Part shown: positions 39,111-44,000 of the stretch, piece by piece
Numbering within the stretch: the first letter of the stretch is position 1
How the letters are laid out: each line of letters starts with the position of its first letter
Origin: Plantactinospora alkalitolerans
Lineage (GTDB): Bacteria > Actinomycetota > Actinomycetes > Mycobacteriales > Micromonosporaceae
Assembly: GCF_015690345.1 (NCBI RefSeq)
Contig: NZ_JADPUN010000116.1
Coordinates: 1 to 44,000, forward strand
Direction of reading: 5' to 3'
Length of the DNA: 44,000 nucleotides
The notes under the pieces: model-generated
Databases searched by the model: none
What the model was told of the DNA's origin: nothing
The model's input: only the letters and a program-made list of their open reading frames with translations
Position numbers and translations under genes: made by a program

Positions 39111-40321
39111 TCGTGGACGACACCCTGCGCACCCCGGCGGCAATACGCGAGGCGGAACGCTGGACCGCGCACAACTACCACCCGCTGCCGGTGGTGATCT
39201 CCTCGGCCGAGGGTGCCTGGGTGACCGACGTCGACGGACGGCGTTACCTGGACTGCCTGGCCGGATACTCGGCGCTGAACTTCGGGCACCGGCATCCGAC
39301 GCTGATCGCCGCCGCGCACGCCCAACTCGACCGGCTCACCCTCACCAGCCGCGCCTTCGTCCACGACCAGTTCGCCGACTTCTGCCGCGAGTTGGCCCAG
39401 CTCTGCGGCAAGGACCTGGTGCTGCCGATGAACACCGGCGCCGAGGCGGTGGAGACCGCGATCAAGGTGTCCCGCAAGTGGGGCTACCGGGTCAAGGGCG
39501 TACCGGCGGGGCAGGCCACGATCGTGGTGGCGGACGGCAACTTCCACGGCCGTACCACCACCATCGTCAGCTTCTCCACCGATCCGGACGCCCGGGACGA
39601 CTTCGGCCCGTACACCCCGGGGTTCCGGATCGTCCCGTACGGCGACCTGGCGGCCCTGGCCGAGGCGGTCGACGAGACGACGGTGGCCGTACTGCTGGAG
39701 CCGATCCAGGGCGAGCAGGGCGTCGTCGTGCCGCCCCGGGGTTACCTGCCCGGGGTACGCCGGCTCTGCACCGAACGGAACGTGCTGTTCGTCGCCGACG
39801 AGATCCAGTCCGGGCTCGGCCGGACCGGCGAGACCTTCGCCTGCGACCACGAGGCCGTCAAGCCCGACATGTACGTCCTCGGCAAGGCACTCGGCGGCGG
39901 GATCGTCCCGGTCTCGGCGGTCGCGGCCGACGCCGACGTCCTCGGGGTGCTGCGTCCCGGCGAACACGGATCGACCTTCGGTGGCAACCCGCTGGCCTGC
40001 GCGGTGGCCACCGAGGTGGTTCGGCTGCTCGCCACCGGCGAGTTCCAGCGCCGATCGGCGGAGCTGGGCGCGCGGTTGCACGGCGCGCTGCGCGACCTGG
40101 TCGGGGACGGTCTGGTCGCCGTCCGGGGCCGAGGGCTGTGGGCCGGCATCGACATCGACCCGGCGCTGATGACCGGGCGGCAGGCCTGCGAACGGCTTGC
40201 CGAGCGCGGGGTGCTGGCCAAGGACACACACGGGTCGACGATCCGGCTGGCGCCGCCGCTCGTGGTCCGGGCCGACGAACTGGACCACGCCGTCGAGCAG
40301 CTCAGCGCGGTGCTGCACTGA
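39107..40321 (+). CDS. rocD: Ornithine aminotransferase (404 aa)
   Basis: GTG 39107 overlaps the previous stop (GTGA). A class-III PLP aminotransferase: WVTDVDGRRYLDCLAGYSAL at about 38-56, PMNTGAEAVETAIKVSRKWG at 107-126 (the ornithine aminotransferase signature), VADEIQSGLGRTGE with Asp231, and the PLP lysine Lys260 in MYVLGKALGGG. Produces glutamate-5-semialdehyde from ornithine. With the DDAH-like gene it converts arginine-derived ornithine to glutamate or proline. The specificity call rests on these motifs; related aminotransferases cannot be excluded fully. Confidence 0.88.
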   Translation: MIVDDTLRTPAAIREAERWTAHNYHPLPVVISSAEGAWVTDVDGRRYLDCLAGYSALNFGHRHPTLIAAAHAQLDRLTLTSRAFVHDQFADFCRELAQLCGKDLVLPMNTGAEAVETAIKVSRKWGYRVKGVPAGQATIVVADGNFHGRTTTIVSFSTDPDARDDFGPYTPGFRIVPYGDLAALAEAVDETTVAVLLEPIQGEQGVVVPPRGYLPGVRRLCTERNVLFVADEIQSGLGRTGETFACDHEAVKPDMYVLGKALGGGIVPVSAVAADADVLGVLRPGEHGSTFGGNPLACAVATEVVRLLATGEFQRRSAELGARLHGALRDLVGDGLVAVRGRGLWAGIDIDPALMTGRQACERLAERGVLAKDTHGSTIRLAPPLVVRADELDHAVEQLSAVLH

Positions 40322-40343
40322 CTCCGTGCGCGGTGCTGCACTG
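40305..40343. repeat. 16-bp direct repeat across the aminotransferase stop
   Basis: GCGCGGTGCTGCACTG occurs at 40305-40320 and again at 40328-40343. The first copy holds the last codons and leads into the stop TGA; the second is in the intergenic region. A gene-end duplication. Confidence 0.75.
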
Positions 40344-40380
40344 CATCGTGTGTGACCCGAATCGGAAGCGGCGCCGGCCC

Positions 40381-40411
40381 GGATCGGAGCGACGCGGCGC
40401 CGCTCCGATCC
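40381..40411. terminator. Hairpin between convergent aminotransferase and FHA genes
   Basis: GGATCGGAGCG and CGCTCCGATCC form a perfect 11-bp stem with a 9-nt loop. The placement between two convergent genes fits a bidirectional terminator. A direct repeat CGGAAGCGGCGCCG flanks the stem on both sides. Confidence 0.65.
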
Positions 40412-40437
40412 GGAAGCGGCGCCGCGTCGATCTCCGG

Positions 40438-41589
40438 TCAGGCGCGGTCGACCACCCGCATCGCCATGGTGGGGGCCTCGGCCATCACCGACGTCGGATT
40501 GGTCATGCCGCCCGAGTTCCAGGTGCTCGACCGGCTCACCTGCACCCCTGGATACAGCTCCACGATGTCGCCGCCGCGCATCACCCGGGACTGCTTGCGG
40601 GCCAGCGCGACCCGCTCGGCCTCGTCCATGTTCCCGCCGGGGCGTATCCCGGAACCGTTCGTGCTCACGTCCTGCGCGACCAGGTCGGCGCCGCGCAACT
40701 CGAACCGTACGTGGCTGCGGCTGATCCACCGTCGCGCCTCGTCGTTGAGCCACTGGCCGAGCCGGACTCCGCCGGTCTCGTCCGGAGCGCGGCCGACCAC
40801 CACCGGCTGTTCGGCGGTGACCACGAACCGGCGCCGGACCATGCCGCCGATCCGCACCGACAGCACCTCGCTGGTGGGCCGGGGACCTGCATCGGTGAGC
40901 CGCTGCTCGTGCCGGGGGCACATCGGCATTCCGGTACGCAGCGTCGGCGGCGGCTGCCCGCTCGGCTTCCGGTCGATCTCGGCGAGGTCGGCGAACGCGC
41001 CACCGCCACCGCCACCACCGAACAGCACGCAGCCGGGCTCCCTGCACCGCCACGTCCGGGCGAGCAGCTTCCGCCCGCTCGGCGACGGCCCGGTGGGCAT
41101 CGGCCCGTTGCCCTTCACCCGGGCCATCAGGACCGGACCGCCCGCACCCGGTAGCGGGGCGAGCAGCCGACCCGGTTGACCGGTCACCCACGGGAACCGC
41201 CCGGCCTGGCCTTCGAAGCGGCCCCGGCTGAGCACCGGCAGGCCCAGTAGATCGGCGACCTCCAGCATCCGGTCGCCGGGATTGTTCAGCACCTCGACCA
41301 AGCCGTCGTCGGCCCATCGACGAACCACCATGCGTTCGTTCGAGGTCAGGTCGGCGTCGCTGAGCAGCGCGCGGTGCACCACCGCGTACACCGGGACGTT
41401 GTCCTCCTCGAGTTGCCGGCCGAGCGCGTCGATCACCATGCCCAACCGCATCGTGCTGGCCGGTCGGCCACCGTCCAGGTCCTGGAACCGGACCACCTCG
41501 GCCAGGTCGAGCACGGCCCGGACCAACGAGGGATCTGTACTGACCCGGCCCTCGATCGCGTCGAGGACCTTACTTATCTCGAATCTCAC
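40438..41589 (-). CDS. FHA-domain protein with zinc-ribbon-like insert (383 aa)
   Basis: GTG 41589 overlaps the upstream stop (GTGA) and follows GGGGAGC. Residues 1-130 are helical with MRFEISKVLDAIEGRVSTDP and no clear domain. Cys182, Cys187, Cys224 and His227 could form a zinc ribbon interrupted by a Gly-rich run. The FHA domain (about 260-325) is unmistakable: VVVGRAPDE, ISRSHVRFELRG and DVSTNGSGI. FHA domains bind phosphothreonine, so it probably reads a Ser/Thr kinase signal; no kinase gene is in the window. Coupled to the pterin dehydratase gene upstream. Confidence 0.82.
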   Translation of the reverse strand: MRFEISKVLDAIEGRVSTDPSLVRAVLDLAEVVRFQDLDGGRPASTMRLGMVIDALGRQLEEDNVPVYAVVHRALLSDADLTSNERMVVRRWADDGLVEVLNNPGDRMLEVADLLGLPVLSRGRFEGQAGRFPWVTGQPGRLLAPLPGAGGPVLMARVKGNGPMPTGPSPSGRKLLARTWRCREPGCVLFGGGGGGGAFADLAEIDRKPSGQPPPTLRTGMPMCPRHEQRLTDAGPRPTSEVLSVRIGGMVRRRFVVTAEQPVVVGRAPDETGGVRLGQWLNDEARRWISRSHVRFELRGADLVAQDVSTNGSGIRPGGNMDEAERVALARKQSRVMRGGDIVELYPGVQVSRSSTWNSGGMTNPTSVMAEAPTMAMRVVDRA

Positions 41590-41879
41590 GCCGCTCCCCG
41601 GACGATCTCGTCGATCCGCCGCGCCAACTCGATGTCGCGTCGGGTAACTCCACCAACGGAATGGGTGGCGCACCGGAAGGTCACGGTGCGCCACCGGATG
41701 TCGATGTCGGGATGGTGGTCGAGTTCTTCGGCGACCACCGCGACCCGGTCCACCACGTCGATGACGTCACGGAATCCGGGCAACTCGACGGTACGGCCGA
41801 TGCCGGCCGGGTCACCGGTCCAGCCGTCCAGCCCGTCGAGCCCGGTCCGCACGGCCTCCGTGTCCAGCACCTCTGCCAT
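41586..41879 (-). CDS. 4a-hydroxytetrahydrobiopterin dehydratase, PCD family (97 aa)
   Basis: ATG 41879. A typical short PCD/DCoH sequence: ELDHHPDIDIRWRTVTFRCA places His55-His56-Pro57, and THSVGGVTRRDIELARRID supplies His73 and the helix, the conserved catalytic set. Recycles pterin cofactor after aromatic amino acid hydroxylases. No hydroxylase gene is nearby; the coupled partner is an FHA protein. Length is typical. Confidence 0.9.
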   Translation of the reverse strand: MAEVLDTEAVRTGLDGLDGWTGDPAGIGRTVELPGFRDVIDVVDRVAVVAEELDHHPDIDIRWRTVTFRCATHSVGGVTRRDIELARRIDEIVRGAA

Positions 41880-41956
41880 GGCCAGACCTTACCGCCGGGA
41901 TTCCCTCCCGTGGTGTCCAACCGGTTCGACGAGGCGACGGAGCGGCGTACGGCCTG

Positions 41957-43012
41957 CTACCTGGCGGCCCCCGCTACCTCGGCGGCCCGCAGCGGCGCGC
42001 CGACGTAGTGCAGGTGCCGCAGCGCCTGGCGGTACGAGTCGAACAGGCTGGTCTCCTCGTACGGAATGCCCTGCTCGGCGCAGTACTCCCGGACGATCGG
42101 CTGGGCCCTGCGCAGGTTGATCCGCGGCATGCTCGGGAACAGGTGGTGCTCGATCTGGTAGTTGAGGGCGCCCAACGCGAAGTCGACCAGCACTCCGCCC
42201 CGGACGTTGCGCGAGGTCAGTACCTGCTTGCGGAGGAAGTCCAGCTCGTCCTCGGCGGTCGGCATCGGCATGCCCTTGTGGTTGGGCGCGAACGAGCAGC
42301 CCATGTAGAACCCCCACAGCCCCTGGTGGATGGCCATGAAGACGAGCGCGTGGACCGGCGACAGCACGGTGAACACCACGCCCAGGTAGGCGATCGTGTG
42401 CACCACCAGCAGCAGGGCCTCGACCCTGCGGTGCCGCATCGGCGTTCCGTCGAAGATCGCCCGGATGCTCGACACGTGCAGGTTCAGGCCCTCCAGCAGC
42501 AGCAGCGGGAAGAACAGGTACGCCTGCCGGCGTGCCATCCAGCGGCCGAACCCGCGGGTCTCCAGCGCCTGCTCGTGGGTCCAGACCAGGGCCCCCGCGC
42601 CGACGTCCGGATCGTCGTCCTCGTGGTTCGGGTTGGCGTGGTGCCGGTTGTGCTTGTCGATCCACCAGCCGTTGCTCAGTCCGATCGCCAGGTTGCCGGC
42701 CAGCAGTCCGGCCACCTCACTCGCCCGGCGGTTCCGGAACATCTGCCGGTGTCCGGCGTCGTGTCCGAGGAAGGCGACCTGGGTGGTGCCGACGGCCAGG
42801 AAGACGGCGACCAGGGTCTGCCACCACGAGTCCCCGACCAGGGCGAAGGCCACCCAACCGGCGATGAAGAGCCCGACCGTCAACGCGATCCGAACCACGT
42901 ACCAACCGGTGCGGCGGTCCAGCAGCCCGGCCTCGCTGATCCGGCGAGATAACTGTGAGTAGTCGCTCCCTCGCCGAACAACAGCAGGCTCCGCCGTCGC
43001 AGTGGCCGCCAT
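41957..43012 (-). CDS. Membrane fatty acid desaturase (351 aa)
   Basis: ATG 43012 follows GGGAGC. Three histidine boxes are intact: HDAGH at 84-88, HNRHH at 121-125 and QIEHH at 286-290, the last with the Q/HxxHH pattern of acyl-lipid or acyl-CoA (delta-6/omega type) desaturases. Hydrophobic pairs around 37-82 and 165-235 span the membrane. The Gln in box 3 resembles the front-end group, though no fused cytochrome b5 is present. Probably introduces a double bond in membrane lipid acyl chains. Confidence 0.9.
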   Translation of the reverse strand: MAATATAEPAVVRRGSDYSQLSRRISEAGLLDRRTGWYVVRIALTVGLFIAGWVAFALVGDSWWQTLVAVFLAVGTTQVAFLGHDAGHRQMFRNRRASEVAGLLAGNLAIGLSNGWWIDKHNRHHANPNHEDDDPDVGAGALVWTHEQALETRGFGRWMARRQAYLFFPLLLLEGLNLHVSSIRAIFDGTPMRHRRVEALLLVVHTIAYLGVVFTVLSPVHALVFMAIHQGLWGFYMGCSFAPNHKGMPMPTAEDELDFLRKQVLTSRNVRGGVLVDFALGALNYQIEHHLFPSMPRINLRRAQPIVREYCAEQGIPYEETSLFDSYRQALRHLHYVGAPLRAAEVAGAAR

Positions 43013-43161
43013 ATTTCAGCTCCCAACGTCGCATTTCGCCGCGCCGGTTGGCGAGCGCTTATCTCCAGTCTCCGGAGGACGCTCGCACTCCGTAAACCCG
43101 GAAGCCCCCGTGTTCGGGGTAGGGTAAGCCCCACCACATCACGGTCCGAAACCGGGGGCCG

Positions 43162-44000
43162 TCAATTCATCCGGCCGACCGCCGCGCGCAACCGGCGAAG
43201 GTCCCTGCGCCGCCGTTCGTACGTCATGGCCAGGCCGATCAGGACGAAACCACCCACGGCGAGGAAGATCCACCGGGGCAGCCGGTCCCATACGTCGACC
43301 ATCTCCCGCAGCGCCAGTGTCGCCAGCACGCCGCCGCCGAGCACCACCGGAGCCTGACGTCGCCACTGCGCACCGGCCAGCACCACCAGCAACGCGCCAC
43401 CGCCGAGCAGCAGCCGCCGCCACGGCTGGTCCCCGGCCACCCCGACCGAGACCAGGCTCGGCAGCAGTGCGGCACCCAGCCCCGGCCCGTACGCCAGCCA
43501 ACTGCTCCGGTCCGGCCAGGCCCGTAGGGCGAGCCACCCGGCCAGCAGCCCGAGTACCGCCGCCGGCAACGTGTACGCCTCGACCAGCGCCACCCGTGCC
43601 GCCCAGAGCAGCAGCCAGGCCGCGACCAGTTCGGCGGCGCCGGCCGCCGCGGCATGCGCCCACCGACGCGCCGCCGACTCCGCCGGCCGCAGTGCGCGCA
43701 GTCCGAGGGCCACCCCCCAGAGCGTGCAGACCGCCGCCGCGTGCCGGACCTCGCCGACCGTCAGCAGCAGCGCGAGCGCCGCGACGACGTGGCTGGCCAC
43801 CTGGACCGCGGTCCCCTCGGCCCGACGGGCCGGAGCCGTGCCCGTCGGCGGGACCGCCGCGATCTCCCGGGCGCCCCGGCCCGTCAGCACGATCCCGCCG
43901 GCCAGGGTCAGGGCGGCCACGCCGGGCACCACCAGTGCGGCAACCCGCAGCGGCAGGTCGGCGGCGAGCGGTCCGGCGACCGCCAGCGTCGCACCGGCCC
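43162..44000 (-). CDS. Polytopic membrane protein, SCO7613-like C-terminal part (partial at window end)
   Basis: The frame ends at the stop codon at 43162 and is still open at 44000, so the N-terminus is outside the window. The visible part has about eight hydrophobic segments, for instance VVAALALLLTVGEVRHAAAV, GAAELVAAWLLLWAARVALV, LPAAVLGLLAGWLALRAW and LPRWIFLAVGGFVLIGLAMT, ending with an Arg-rich tail (YERRRRDLRRLRAAVGRMN). This matches the ending of large SCO7613-type actinobacterial membrane proteins. No enzymatic motif is visible. Confidence 0.65.
   Translation of the reverse strand, partial: AGATLAVAGPLAADLPLRVAALVVPGVAALTLAGGIVLTGRGAREIAAVPPTGTAPARRAEGTAVQVASHVVAALALLLTVGEVRHAAAVCTLWGVALGLRALRPAESAARRWAHAAAAGAAELVAAWLLLWAARVALVEAYTLPAAVLGLLAGWLALRAWPDRSSWLAYGPGLGAALLPSLVSVGVAGDQPWRRLLLGGGALLVVLAGAQWRRQAPVVLGGGVLATLALREMVDVWDRLPRWIFLAVGGFVLIGLAMTYERRRRDLRRLRAAVGRMN

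Noticed and set aside
38783-41317. 844-codon minus-strand frame
   Set aside because: Antisense shadow of DDAH/rocD; low-complexity product.

Overview
The window reads as chromosomal DNA from a very high-GC actinomycete, most likely a member of the Micromonosporaceae. The grounds are GC-saturated third codon positions, frequent GTG and TTG starts, many ATGA/GTGA/TTGA start-stop overlaps, a SARP-type regulator with NB-ARC and TPR modules, an XRE regulator, a GntR/YtrA ABC operon, and small conserved actinobacterial membrane proteins. A palindromic GGGCCC-core element occurs three times at gene ends. I cannot name a genus from sequence alone. I see no rRNA, convincing tRNA, CRISPR array, transposase or prophage gene.

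Layout. 1-3251: a partial XRE regulator, two overlapping Cys-rich small genes behind paired palindromes, an anchored FxLYD-like protein and two coupled membrane proteins. 3286-7398: carbohydrate genes (a GH13 trehalose-synthase-like enzyme, a GH16 plus CBM6 secreted glucanase with a LacI-type palindrome) around a DedA protein. 7741-10752: a small membrane protein, then a YbdK-like carboxylate-amine ligase overlapping a CoA-disulfide-reductase-like flavoprotein.

10786-18918 is the most unusual stretch. A 973-residue SARP/NB-ARC/TPR regulator faces a two-gene unit of unknown function (a GT-B-like protein and a TTGA-coupled partner) across a promoter carrying 11-bp-period direct repeats typical of SARP boxes. 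Converging on that unit is a two-gene NLR-like operon: a 124-residue protein ending in a QAxxIxGxV motif, followed by an NB-ARC/TPR protein that starts with the matching motif. This resembles the amyloid-motif-coupled NLR/effector pairs known from multicellular bacteria and is my main candidate for an undescribed conflict or cell-death system. Just upstream lies a low-GC patch with a possible small ORF and hairpin.

19044-24355: a GntR-controlled ABC operon with a 26-codon linker ORF, a Nei-type glycosylase, a VOC protein, and an HTH-like protein coupled to an epoxide hydrolase. 24378-28018: a heterodimeric ABC exporter whose two NBDs are degenerate in complementary ways. 28092-36023: a lipoprotein, a frameshifted GNAT gene, a hot-dog-like protein, a HK/RR pair divergent from an ABC-2-like membrane protein, an HxlR/NAD(P)-binding divergent pair and a membrane protein. 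36258-44000: a CBM2 secreted protein, a membrane protein followed by a run of hairpins, a DDAH/ornithine aminotransferase pair for arginine use, a PCD-FHA pair, a fatty acid desaturase and a partial polytopic membrane protein.

A recurring theme is that short tandem duplications and the GGGCCC element sit on or next to stop codons, so gene 3' ends look like the plastic part of this chromosome.
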